Assembly: GCF_900100495.1 (NCBI RefSeq)
Contig: NZ_FNCT01000022.1
Location: 1 to 64,000, forward strand
Direction of reading: 5' to 3'
Source: Pseudomonas benzenivorans
GTDB taxonomy: Bacteria > Pseudomonadota > Gammaproteobacteria > Pseudomonadales > Pseudomonadaceae
Length of the DNA: 64,000 nt
Below the pieces are notes generated by a model that saw only the letters and a list, made by a program, of their open reading frames with translations, made no database searches and was not told the origin of the DNA. A program made the position numbers and the translations under genes. Each line of letters starts with the position of its first letter. The first letter of the stretch is position 1. Positions 42,942-52,006 of the stretch are shown in pieces.

Positions 42942-44318
42942 TTAGCGCTGCAGCGCTTCGATGCCACCCACGCGGGTATCGCGGGCGAAGTGCTCGCGGG
43001 TCAGCTTGACCACCACCGGGCTCAGTAGCAGCAGCGACAGCAGGTTGGGGATCGCCATCAGGCCGTTGAGGGTGTCGGCCAGCAGCCAGGCGAAATCCAG
43101 CTGGGCGACGGCGCCGAAGGGCACGGCCAGCACCCAGAGGATGCGGAACGGCAGGATCGCCTTGGTGCCGACCATGAACTCCCAGCACTTCTCGCCGAAA
43201 TAGCTCCAGCCGAGGATGGTGGTGAAGGCGAACACCACCAGGGCGATGCTCAGCAGCGAACCGCCGAGGCCCGGCATCGCCGCTTCGAAAGCCGCCGCCG
43301 ACAGCGCCGCGCCGCTGGCGCCAGTGGTCCACACGCCGGAGGCGATGATCGCCAGGCCGGTCATGCTGCAGATGACGATGGTGTCGATGAAGGTGCCGAG
43401 CATGCCGATCATCCCCGAACGCACCGAGCTGGTGGTGGTGCCGGCCGCCTGGGCGATGCCGGCGGTACCCAGGCCCGCTTCGTTGGAGAAGATGCCGCGG
43501 GCCACGCCGAAGCGGATCGCCGCCATCACCGCCGCGCCGGCGAAACCGCCGGTGGCCGCGACCGGGCTGAAGGCGTGGGTGAAGATCAGCTCGAAGGCGC
43601 CGGGGATGGCGTCGGAGAAGACCACCAGCACCACCAGCGAGGCGGCGATATAGGCCACGCACATGAACGGCACCAGGGCCGCGGCAACCTTGCCGATGCG
43701 CTGGATGCCGCCGAGGATCACCAGGCCGGTGATGACCATGGTGACCAGGCCGGTGACCCACAGCGGGATGGCGAAGGTGGTTTCCAGGGCGTGCGCCATG
43801 CTGTTGACCTGGACCATGTTGCCGATGCCGAAACCCGCCAGGCCGCCGAAGATGGCGAAGGCGCTGCCGAGCCACAGCCACTTCTTGCCCAGGCCGTTCT
43901 TGATCGCGTACATCGGCCCGCCGACGTGCTCGCCGCGCTCGTCCTTCTCGCGGTAATGCACCGCCAGCACCACTTCGCAGTACTTGGTGGCCATGCCGAC
44001 CAGGGCGGTGCACCACATCCAGAACAGCGCGCCGGGGCCGCCGAGGAAGATCGCGGTGGCCACGCCGGCGATGTTGCCGGTGCCGACGGTGGCGGCCAGG
44101 CAGGTCATCAGCGCCTGGAACGGGCTGATCTCGCCGCTGGCTTCGTCGTCTTTCTTGCGCCCTTGCCACATCAGGCTGAAGCCCGCGCCGATCTTGCTCA
44201 GCGGCATGAACTTCAGGCGCAGCATGAGGAACAGACCAGTGCCGAGGATCATCACCAGCATGGGTGGACCCCATACCAGACCATTGAGTTGATTCACCAA
44301 GTTAGTGATGGATTCCAT
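42942..44318 (-). CDS. Sodium:alanine (AGCS) symporter family protein
   Basis: The 458-residue polytopic protein has about eleven membrane helices and the AGCS signatures CLAATVGTGNIAGVATAIFLGGPGALFWMW, GGPMYAIKNGLGKKW and ARGIFSNEAGLGTAGIAQAAG (each cited in part as family patterns). It imports alanine or glycine with sodium. It stands alone with its own promoter region and terminator. Confidence 0.93.
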   Translation of the reverse strand: MESITNLVNQLNGLVWGPPMLVMILGTGLFLMLRLKFMPLSKIGAGFSLMWQGRKKDDEASGEISPFQALMTCLAATVGTGNIAGVATAIFLGGPGALFWMWCTALVGMATKYCEVVLAVHYREKDERGEHVGGPMYAIKNGLGKKWLWLGSAFAIFGGLAGFGIGNMVQVNSMAHALETTFAIPLWVTGLVTMVITGLVILGGIQRIGKVAAALVPFMCVAYIAASLVVLVVFSDAIPGAFELIFTHAFSPVAATGGFAGAAVMAAIRFGVARGIFSNEAGLGTAGIAQAAGTTTSSVRSGMIGMLGTFIDTIVICSMTGLAIIASGVWTTGASGAALSAAAFEAAMPGLGGSLLSIALVVFAFTTILGWSYFGEKCWEFMVGTKAILPFRILWVLAVPFGAVAQLDFAWLLADTLNGLMAIPNLLSLLLLSPVVVKLTREHFARDTRVGGIEALQR

Positions 44319-44664
44319 CTAAGGTTCCTTATTCTTGTAGTGGTCGCGAGGTTGGGTACCCTTCGCGTGCTTGACCGCCGGGTAGGCAGCACTGTTTGCG
44401 CGTCACCGCCCTGCGTTGGCCGACACCGGTTGCATAGGCCGGAAGAACCGGGCCTAGCCGACCGCAAGCGCCAGGTAGCAAGGGCGGCTAAGTATACGAA
44501 GAGACAATTAGTGACTTTCACTATTTAGATATAAATAGTCATGATTATTTGTCGATAAAAATAACCAACACCGCAACTAACAGAGCGGATGCGCTAAATG
44601 GACCGCACAATTATCGACTCAACCTTTTCCCGTCCCCGATCCTCAGACCGCTGTTTGCGGCCAC
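44319..44664. other. AGCS-tamB intergenic region
   Basis: No gene is seen. The part from 44500 to 44580 is markedly AT-rich and holds the likely symporter promoter and a palindrome. Confidence 0.6.
44520..44555 (-). promoter_or_regulatory. Symporter promoter with overlapping palindromic operator
   Basis: On the minus strand TCGACA (44555-44550), 16 bases and TATATC (44533-44528) resemble a sigma-70 promoter. The perfect inverted repeat ACTATTT-AGATAT-AAATAGT (44520-44539) covers the -10, as expected for a repressor site. Confidence 0.55.
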
Positions 44665-47600
44665 CTAGAAATCGCGCCGGTAGAACAGGTCAAGGGAGCT
44701 GGCCAGCCCGCTGGCGGCCTCCAGATAGAGCTTCTTGCTCAATTCGTAGCGCAGTGCGACGGTGTTCGCCGGCTCGAACACCCCGACCCCGTAACGCAGG
44801 CTCAGGCGCTCGGACAGGCTGCCGCTGGCCACCACGCTGGTAGCCGAGCCGCTGCCTTCGGTATCCAGTTGGAAATCCTCGATCCCCAAGCCTTGGGCCA
44901 AGCCGCCGGCCAGCGGCGCGCTGCCGGCCAGGCCCAGAGCCAGCGCCGCCTGGGCCAGCAGGTTGTTATCGCCGCTGCCCTGCCCCGGCGGACGCCCCAG
45001 CACCAGGTAGGACAGCGCCTCCTGCTGACTCATCGCCGGCTCGGAGAACACCTCGGTTTTCGGCTGCTGGGCATTGCCGGTCAGGCGCAGGCCGGCGACC
45101 ACCTCATCGACCCGGCGAATCGCCTCGACATCGAGGAACGGCTGGTCGATCGGCCCGGCGAACAGCAGCCGCGCACGGCGCATGAGCAAGCGCTGGCCAT
45201 AGGCACGGAAGCGTCCGTTATTCAGGTTGAGCTCGCCGCGCGTGTCGAGGTCGTCGCCGATATGCACGCGCCCGGCCAGGTCGGCATTCAGGCCGAAACC
45301 GCTGAAGCTCAAGCGGTCCTGCCCCACCTCGACGGCGATGTCCATGCCGATCGCCGCGGGCTGCCGCTCGGGACTGTCGCGCCCGACGATCAGCGCATCC
45401 GCGGAAACCTGCACGGTCGAGGGCGGCAGTTCGCGAATGACGATCTTGCCGCGCGGGACCTGCAGCTTGCCGGCCAGCGACAACTGCTCCCCGGCAATCC
45501 GCAGCTGCAGGTCGGGCTCGACCTCCAGCTCGGCATAGGGTTCGACGCTGACCGGCAGGCGGCTGCCGCGCACGCGCAACTGGCCATCCAGCCCGGTACG
45601 CCAGGCCAGCTCGCCGGCCAGGCGGCCCTGGCCATGTTCGCCGCTGCGCCAGCCGCCGCTGAGCTGCAGGCTCTCGCCGGCGATCAACGCCTGTAGCTGC
45701 AGATCCTCGAAACCAATCGGCAGCTGGCCGCCGGAAATCTCCCCGCCACGCAGCTGCACGCGGCCATTGACCTGCGGCGCCAACAGACTGCCGACCAGGC
45801 TGCCGTCGCCGTCGAGCTGCCCGGCCAGGTGCTCGACCATCGGCACAAACGGCCGCGCCAGCGCCAGATCCAGGCCACTCAGGCGGAACTCGCCGCTCAG
45901 CGGTTTGTTCGCCGGGCGCGGATCGAGCCGGGCTTGCAGCGACAGCTGGCCAAGTTTCGCGCCGCGCAGCTCGAGCTGCGTGTCGATGCGCTGCGGGCGC
46001 AGCTGGCTGCTCAGGCGCAGGCTGTCGTAGGCGAAATCCAGCCATTGTCCCTGTTCGCGAATGCGCCAGGTGCCGCTGCCGGCATCCAGCACGACCTGGC
46101 CATTCGGCCCGCCAGCCGGCAGGTCGAGCCTGATTTCGGCGTCGAGCCGGCCTTGCCAGGTGAAGTCTTCCGGCAACCACTGCGCCAGACTGTCCAAGGG
46201 GAAATCCGCCAGGCGCAGGCGCAGCCTGGGCTCGGGCAGCAGGCGCTGTTCTTCGCCGCACAGACTGGCCGGCCCGGATACCCAGCAATGCGCGCCCAGG
46301 TTGAGCTGTCCGTTGGCCAGGCGCTCAAGCTTGGCCGGCTGCTGCAGGCGCCAGTGCTGGCCACCGCTGCGTACCTCGCCGCGGCTCAAGCGCCCGCGCC
46401 AGGCGCCTTGATCCAAGCTGCCGGCGAGCGCCAGGGTAGTCTGCAGCCGGGGGCCATCGAGCTTGACCTGCAGTTGCTGCTGGCGCCGGTCGCCCTGCCC
46501 GCTGGCGTTCAGTCGGCCCAGTTCGGTCTCGCCCAGGGCAATGCCAGCGGCCTCCAGCTCGATGCGTGCACGCTGGGCGCTGTCGAGCCTGGCGTCGAGC
46601 TGCAGGCGCTGCAGGCGTCGATCGGCAAACGCCAGGCGCTCGCCTTGCAAGTCCAGCCGGCCTTGCGGCGCTTGGCGGGTGCCGGCCAGCTCGAGCGTGC
46701 CGTCGAGCTGACCTTGTAGGTTCGGCCACAACTGGCCCAGGCGCGGCAACCTCAGGCGCAGCTGTCCGCCCAGGCGCTGGTTCGACTCGCCGCTGGCGTG
46801 AATGCGGTTGTCGCCCAGGCGCAGCTCGAGGCGGCTCAGGGTCCACTGCTCGCCGGCAGCGGCCGCCTGCGCCTGGAACTGCGCCGGCTGGCCACGCAAG
46901 CGCCCGGCGAGGTCGATGTCCGCGCTCAGGCTCAGTTGCTGATTTTTCAGCTCACCCCGGCTGCGCAGCGGCCCGCCCAAGTGGCCCGACAGCTCGGCCC
47001 GCCAGTAGGCCGGGTCGAGATCGCTCAATTGCAGGTTTGCATCCCAGCGCAGGCCGTCGGCGAAGCCCAGGCTCAGCTGGCCATCGGCGCGGCCCTGGCC
47101 GGCGCGCAGTTGCAGCTCGGGCAGGAACAGCTGCTGCAGGTCGCCGCTGAGCGGGCTCTTGAGGCTGAACGCCCCGGCCGGCCCCTGCAGTTCGGCGGCG
47201 AAGTGCCCGAGGTAGTGGCCGCCTCGATAGGCCAGTTCCCCCGTCAGCGTGCGCAGCAGCACCGGCGGTTCCGCGGCGCTGGGGTACAGGCGGCGCCAGG
47301 GGAAATCCTGCCAGTCGACGCGACTGTCGAGACTGAATGCCTCGCGCCACTCCAGCTGCCCGCTCAGGTGCAGGCGCTGCGCGGGGGTTGCGCTGAGGCT
47401 CAATTCGGCGATCTCGGCACCCTCGGCGGTGACCACGCCGTGCAGCGCCAGCGCCAGTGGTCCACCGTCGCCCGGCAACTCGGCGCTGCCGCTGAGCCGG
47501 TAGCCGGCCGCGAGGTCGCCGGCGGCGCTGAGTTCGACCCGGTCCAGGCGCAGGGTGTCCGGCAGCTCGCCGCTGGCCTTGAAGCCATCGGCGGTCAGGT

Positions 47601-48333
47601 GCGCACGGGCCGGCAGGTTTTCTGCCAGCGGCTGCACCTCGCCGCTCAGCCGGCCGCTCAGGTAGCCGCTGCTGTCCGCGGTCAGGTGCAGGCTGCGCAG
47701 CAGCTCGCCGTCGACCTGCAGCGCCAGATGCCAGGCCTGTTGCTCGGGTGCCGGCAGCATCGCCTTGCCTACTGCGCGAAGCGGCCAGTTGCCGCTGGGC
47801 TGCAGCGTGCCGTGCAGTTCCAGGGCCAGCTCGCCGCGCCGCAGGCGCAGGCTATCGATCCGCAGGCCATCGGCGCGCCACTGCGCGGCCAGTTGCAGGC
47901 CTTGCAGTTGTTCGGCGCCATTCAGTTGCAGACTGTCGATGCGCACCTCGCCCAGTTGCACGGCCAACGGCAGCTTGAGCGTCGGCAGACTGAACGGCTC
48001 GGCGCTGTCGGCTGCGCCAGCCGGGACAACCAGGACCACCCGCTCGGCCTGCAACCGCTCGATGCACAGGGTGAGGCGCAGCAGGCACCCCGGCGACCAG
48101 GCGAACCACGGCGCGTGCACCTCGACGCGCTTGTCGTCCTGCTGCCAGCGCAGTTGCCCGGCACGCCACTCCCCACCCAGACGACCGCTGAAGCCATCCA
48201 CCTGCAGCCCCGGCACCTGGGCCAGGACCCAGCGGCTGCCGGCGCTGCTGCCGAGCACCAACGCCAAGCCGAGCGAGGTCAGCAGCAAGAGGCCGAGCAG
48301 GCCGCCGAGCGCGATCCGCAGCGCCCGCCTCAC
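44665..48333 (-). CDS. tamB: TamB, translocation and assembly module inner-membrane subunit
   Basis: The 1222-residue protein starts at GTG 48333, overlapping the tamA stop (GTGA). A single N-terminal anchor (RIALGGLLGLLLLTSLGLALVLG) is followed by a long beta-rich periplasmic region and the conserved C-terminal DUF490 domain (LPPSTVQVSADALIVG; LNLNNGRFRAYGQRLLMRRARLLFAG; VLGRPPGQGSGDNNLL). It ends YLEAASGLASSLDLFYRRDF, as in TamB. With TamA it assists outer-membrane protein insertion and lipid transport between membranes. Confidence 0.93.
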   Translation of the reverse strand: MRRALRIALGGLLGLLLLTSLGLALVLGSSAGSRWVLAQVPGLQVDGFSGRLGGEWRAGQLRWQQDDKRVEVHAPWFAWSPGCLLRLTLCIERLQAERVVLVVPAGAADSAEPFSLPTLKLPLAVQLGEVRIDSLQLNGAEQLQGLQLAAQWRADGLRIDSLRLRRGELALELHGTLQPSGNWPLRAVGKAMLPAPEQQAWHLALQVDGELLRSLHLTADSSGYLSGRLSGEVQPLAENLPARAHLTADGFKASGELPDTLRLDRVELSAAGDLAAGYRLSGSAELPGDGGPLALALHGVVTAEGAEIAELSLSATPAQRLHLSGQLEWREAFSLDSRVDWQDFPWRRLYPSAAEPPVLLRTLTGELAYRGGHYLGHFAAELQGPAGAFSLKSPLSGDLQQLFLPELQLRAGQGRADGQLSLGFADGLRWDANLQLSDLDPAYWRAELSGHLGGPLRSRGELKNQQLSLSADIDLAGRLRGQPAQFQAQAAAAGEQWTLSRLELRLGDNRIHASGESNQRLGGQLRLRLPRLGQLWPNLQGQLDGTLELAGTRQAPQGRLDLQGERLAFADRRLQRLQLDARLDSAQRARIELEAAGIALGETELGRLNASGQGDRRQQQLQVKLDGPRLQTTLALAGSLDQGAWRGRLSRGEVRSGGQHWRLQQPAKLERLANGQLNLGAHCWVSGPASLCGEEQRLLPEPRLRLRLADFPLDSLAQWLPEDFTWQGRLDAEIRLDLPAGGPNGQVVLDAGSGTWRIREQGQWLDFAYDSLRLSSQLRPQRIDTQLELRGAKLGQLSLQARLDPRPANKPLSGEFRLSGLDLALARPFVPMVEHLAGQLDGDGSLVGSLLAPQVNGRVQLRGGEISGGQLPIGFEDLQLQALIAGESLQLSGGWRSGEHGQGRLAGELAWRTGLDGQLRVRGSRLPVSVEPYAELEVEPDLQLRIAGEQLSLAGKLQVPRGKIVIRELPPSTVQVSADALIVGRDSPERQPAAIGMDIAVEVGQDRLSFSGFGLNADLAGRVHIGDDLDTRGELNLNNGRFRAYGQRLLMRRARLLFAGPIDQPFLDVEAIRRVDEVVAGLRLTGNAQQPKTEVFSEPAMSQQEALSYLVLGRPPGQGSGDNNLLAQAALALGLAGSAPLAGGLAQGLGIEDFQLDTEGSGSATSVVASGSLSERLSLRYGVGVFEPANTVALRYELSKKLYLEAASGLASSLDLFYRRDF

Positions 48334-50057
48334 AGTTCCGGCCCCATGGAAAAGTGCAGCCGCACGCCACCTTGGTCGTCCAGCGGATGGGCCAGATCGA
48401 GGCGCAGCGGGCCGACCGGCGAAACCCAGCGCAGGCCGAGACCGACCGCGCTTTTCAGGGTGGGGAAGTCCAGCGAGTCGAAGCTATTGCCCTGATCGAC
48501 GAAGGCCGCCAGCCGCCAACGTTCGGCCAGGCTGTATTGATACTCGGCGCTGGCGGCGAACAGATAGCGGCCGCCGATCTTGTCGCCGCGGGAGTTCTCC
48601 GGCGACAGGCTCTGGTAGTCGTAACCGCGCACGCTCTGATCGCCGCCGGCGAAGAAGCGCAGCGATGGTGGCACCGAACCGAAGCCGTTGGACTCGGTGC
48701 CGCCGAACTGCACACGGCCGAGCAAGCGGTGCTTCTGCGCCAGGGTGGTGAGGCCCCTGAGCAGGACGTTGCCGTGCAGCACGTTGGCATCGGAGAGCAA
48801 CCCTTGCTTGGCCAGCGCCAGGTCGAATTGCAGGCGATAGCCCTGGTGCGGATCGATCTGGTTGTCGCTGTGCAGGTAGGCAAAACTGATGCCGGGCATC
48901 AGCAAGGTACTCAGCCCCGAGTCATCGCCGAGACGGTATTCCTCACGCTGCCACTTCAGCGACAGCACCCGCTGCCAGCCGCTGTCCAGCTTGCTGTGCC
49001 ATTCCGGACCGAGGGTCAGCAGCCGGCTGAGGCTGTCGGTATCGGCCAACTCTTCGTATTGATAACCGCCGGCATAGCGCAGCTTGTCGGTCAGCGGCGG
49101 ATCGAGCGGCACGTCGTACCACAGGCCGAGGTTCTGCCGCGGCGCCGACAGCTCCATCTCCGCACCATAGCTGTGGCCTTGCGGGTTGGCCCAGTGGCGC
49201 GTCCAGTTGGCCCGCCCGCGCGGCCCGACGTCGGTGGAAAAGCCCAGCCCCAGGCCCATGCTGCGCGGCTTGCGCGCCTGCAACCGGACCTTGACCGGAA
49301 TCCGCTGCTGCTCGGCGGTGGCCGGGTCGGCATCGACCTGCACCGACTCGAAATAGCCGCTGGAGCGCAGCGCCTGGTACAGCTCGGCGATCAGCTCGGA
49401 GTCGTACGGGCTGTCGGCGGCAAACGGCACCATGCGCTGCAGCAGTCGTTCGTCGAACGGCACATCGCCGGCAAAGCTCACCGCGCCCAGCTGGTAACGC
49501 GGGCCGCTGGCGTAGACCAGTTCGATATCGGCGACCCCGGCGCGCGGATCGATGCTCAGGAGCTGGCGGGTGAAACGGCCATCGAAGAAACCGTAGCGCG
49601 AGGCCTGGTTCTGGATGCGCCGCTTGGCCGCGTCGTAATGCCCGTGGTTGAGTACCGCGCCGCTTTTCAGGGCGGCATCCTTGGGCAGGCGAAACGCCTT
49701 GAGCTGGTTGGCCGGGCCGTCGATGCGCAGCGTCACCTCACGCAAGCGCACCGGTTCGCCGGGAGCGATGCTGATGATCAGGCGCGGCGGGGTTTCCTCC
49801 AGCACCTCGCTGGCGATCTGCGCCTGGTAGTAACCCAGGGCCTGCGCGGCCTTCTCCGCCTGTGCCTCGGCGACCCGGCGAAAACGCTGCAAGGACTCGG
49901 CATCGCGCTCGCCGAGGCTGCCGATATAGCCTTCCACATTGGCTTTCAAGGCCTTGTCGGCCGGCTGCACCCGCACCACCAGTCGCGCCTCGGCCAGCGC
50001 GGGCGCACTAAGCAGGAGCAGCGCCAATCCGGCACAAAACTTGGTGAACACAGTCAT
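48330..50057 (-). CDS. tamA: TamA, outer-membrane Omp85-family subunit
   Basis: The 575-residue protein starts at MTVFTKFCAGLALLLLSAPALA, a signal peptide. Three POTRA domains precede an Omp85 beta-barrel with VKVRLQARKPRSMGLGLGFSTDVGPRGRANWT, FFAGGDQSVRGYDYQSLSP (the conserved L6 VRGY loop) and a C-terminal LRLDLAHPLDDQGGVRLHFSMGPEL. Length matches E. coli TamA. It is coupled to tamB. Confidence 0.93.
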   Translation of the reverse strand: MTVFTKFCAGLALLLLSAPALAEARLVVRVQPADKALKANVEGYIGSLGERDAESLQRFRRVAEAQAEKAAQALGYYQAQIASEVLEETPPRLIISIAPGEPVRLREVTLRIDGPANQLKAFRLPKDAALKSGAVLNHGHYDAAKRRIQNQASRYGFFDGRFTRQLLSIDPRAGVADIELVYASGPRYQLGAVSFAGDVPFDERLLQRMVPFAADSPYDSELIAELYQALRSSGYFESVQVDADPATAEQQRIPVKVRLQARKPRSMGLGLGFSTDVGPRGRANWTRHWANPQGHSYGAEMELSAPRQNLGLWYDVPLDPPLTDKLRYAGGYQYEELADTDSLSRLLTLGPEWHSKLDSGWQRVLSLKWQREEYRLGDDSGLSTLLMPGISFAYLHSDNQIDPHQGYRLQFDLALAKQGLLSDANVLHGNVLLRGLTTLAQKHRLLGRVQFGGTESNGFGSVPPSLRFFAGGDQSVRGYDYQSLSPENSRGDKIGGRYLFAASAEYQYSLAERWRLAAFVDQGNSFDSLDFPTLKSAVGLGLRWVSPVGPLRLDLAHPLDDQGGVRLHFSMGPEL

Positions 50058-50102
50058 GGGAGCGGATGCTAACACGTGCAATGCCCCATTCTAGAGCGCA
50101 TG

Positions 50103-50192
50103 ACACCTATTCGCGGAGAAGCGGCGGGGGCTGCCCGCGGAGCTCTCGATAATATGCGTTTCGCGGGCATGGCCCGCTCCTACCGTCCTCGT
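50103..50192. repeat. REP palindrome downstream of the GNAT gene
   Basis: It contains AGCGGCGGGGGCTGCCCGCG and TTCGCGGGCATGGCCCGCTC. Same family as 3075 and 53435. Confidence 0.6.
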
Positions 50193-50217
50193 TGAACACC
50201 GCGACGGCCCATCAACG

Positions 50218-50859
50218 TCAGGCGCTGGCCTTGACCACTGGCTGCGGATTGGGATGGAAGAACACGTGTTCGATGATCGGCCCGACCGCCACTTCGCCGA
50301 TCTCCTGGTAGCCCTGGCGCTTGTAGAAATCCAGGTAGCGGGCATTCCCGGTATCCAGCACCACGCCTTGCGAGCCGGCGTCTGCGGCGCACCAGTTGTG
50401 CAATGCTTCGAGCAGTTGCTCGCCGAGGTGTTGGCCCTGGAACTCCGGGTGCACGCCCAGCAGCGGCAGCACGTGGTAAGGCCCAGGAGGCAGGCAGGCG
50501 AGCACCGCATCGTGGTATTCCAGGTAGCGTCTGGTGCAGCGAAATCCGGCCGTCAGCAGCATGCGCATGCGCCAGCCCCAGCTCTCGGTGATGTCCAGGC
50601 GGCGCTGCGGCGGCGCGATCAGTGCCATGCCGATCAGCCGATCGTCGATCAGCAAGCCGATCGCCGGCAGCTCTTCGTTGAAATGCTGCTGCACCAACTC
50701 GCGCACCGTAGCGCGTACGCGCTGGTCGTAGCCGGGTCGCTCTGCTTCGAACAGGTAGGCAAAAGTCGGATCGTGGCGATAGGCGTGGTACAGCAACGAG
50801 CGCGCCTCACGCGCGTAACCCCCATCGAGCATACGAATTTCAGCTGGACTGTTCGGCAT
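50218..50859 (-). CDS. GNAT-family N-acetyltransferase
   Basis: The 213-residue protein carries the acetyl-CoA binding motif LLGVHPEFQGQHLGEQLLEAL (R/Q-x-x-G-x-G/A pattern as QGQHLG) and the following VVLDTGNARYLDFYKRQGYQEIGEV. It has no signal peptide. Substrate unknown. It lies alone between tamA and xthA. Confidence 0.85.
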   Translation of the reverse strand: MPNSPAEIRMLDGGYAREARSLLYHAYRHDPTFAYLFEAERPGYDQRVRATVRELVQQHFNEELPAIGLLIDDRLIGMALIAPPQRRLDITESWGWRMRMLLTAGFRCTRRYLEYHDAVLACLPPGPYHVLPLLGVHPEFQGQHLGEQLLEALHNWCAADAGSQGVVLDTGNARYLDFYKRQGYQEIGEVAVGPIIEHVFFHPNPQPVVKASA

Positions 50860-51007
50860 GCGCGGCTACCCCTTTGTTTTTTTATGTATCGCGTCCTAAA
50901 GCCACCCTAGCACCGCATCCAGCCCCCCGCCAGATCACTGGTTAGATGCCCGGCGGATGGGCTAGCATCGCAGGCTCTCAGGATGGAAAACCCAGGATTT
51001 GCCGCCC

Positions 51008-51820
51008 ATGAAGATCGTCTCCTTCAATATCAACGGCCTGCGTGCGCGCCCGCATCAACTGGCGGCGCTGATCGAGAAACACCAGCCGGATGTGATCGGC
51101 CTGCAGGAAACCAAGGTCGCCGACGAGCAATTCCCCGAAGCGGATATCCGCCAGCTCGGTTACCACGTGCATTACCACGGCCAGAAGGGCCATTACGGCG
51201 TCGCCCTGCTCTCGCGCCAGGCGCCGCTGGCGCTGCACAAGGGTTTCCCCGGCGATGGCGAAGACTCCCAGCGGCGCTTCATCTACGGCACCTTCGCTGA
51301 CGCCCAGGGCAACCCGGTGACCGTGATGAACGGCTACTTTCCGCAAGGCGAGAACCGCGACCATCCGATCAAGTTCCCGGCCAAGCAGCGCTTCTACGCC
51401 GACCTGCAGCAGCTGCTGGCCAGCCAGTTCCAGCCGGCCCAGCCGCTGCTGGTGATGGGCGACATCAATATCTCGCCGGAGGATTGCGACATCGGCATCG
51501 GCGAGGAGAACCGCAAGCGCTGGCTGAAGACTGGCAAGTGCAGCTTCCTCCCGGAAGAGCGCGAGTGGCTGGCCAGCCTGAAGAACTGGGGCCTGGTCGA
51601 CAGCTTCCGCCAGCTCAACCCAGCAGTGAACGACCGCTTCAGCTGGTTCGACTACCGCAGCCGCGGCTTCGAGGATGAGCCCAAGCGCGGCCTGCGCATC
51701 GACGTGATCCTCGCCTCCCAGGCCCTGCAGGCGCGACTCAAGGACGCCGGCATCGACTACGAGCTGCGCGGCATGGAGAAACCCTCGGACCATGCGCCGA
51801 TCTGGCTGGAGTTCGCTTAG
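51008..51820 (+). CDS. xthA: Exodeoxyribonuclease III
   Basis: The 270-residue protein starts at MKIVSFNINGLRARPHQL and has the ExoIII catalytic elements: GLQETKV (metal Glu), MNGYFPQGE, VMGDINISPEDCDIG (D and N), SWFDYRSRGF and the final SDHAPIWLEF (Asp-His). A TTG nine bases upstream is a less likely start. It repairs abasic sites and blocked 3' ends in base excision repair. Confidence 0.95.
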   Translation: MKIVSFNINGLRARPHQLAALIEKHQPDVIGLQETKVADEQFPEADIRQLGYHVHYHGQKGHYGVALLSRQAPLALHKGFPGDGEDSQRRFIYGTFADAQGNPVTVMNGYFPQGENRDHPIKFPAKQRFYADLQQLLASQFQPAQPLLVMGDINISPEDCDIGIGEENRKRWLKTGKCSFLPEEREWLASLKNWGLVDSFRQLNPAVNDRFSWFDYRSRGFEDEPKRGLRIDVILASQALQARLKDAGIDYELRGMEKPSDHAPIWLEFA

Positions 51821-51826
51821 CAGGCG

Positions 51827-51857
51827 GCAACGCCCAACGGTGCGCCATGGGCGTTGC
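51827..51857 (+). terminator. Hairpin after xthA
   Basis: GCAACGCCCA and TGGGCGTTGC form a perfect 10-bp stem with an 11-base loop, 6 bases after the stop. There is no T-run. Confidence 0.55.
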
Positions 51858-51934
51858 GCTGCGCGACGCTCAACCCCACGGCCGGACAATCGCAGTCCCC
51901 CCTGCCCGCGCTTGAGGCGTCCGCGTCAACCTTG

Positions 51935-51967
51935 CTGTCATATTGCAGTCATCTTTTTGTCTTATCG
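51935..51967 (+). promoter_or_regulatory. Pho box and -10 of the PstS/OmpA gene
   Basis: CTGTCATATTGCAGTCAT (51935-51952) matches the PhoB box, two 7-base CTGTCAT-type repeats separated by 4. A -10-like TTATCG lies 9 bases downstream, as in PhoB-activated promoters. Confidence 0.8.
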
Positions 51968-52006
51968 TCGCGGCACTTTCAGCCCCCTATACAAGGTGTT
52001 TGCCGC

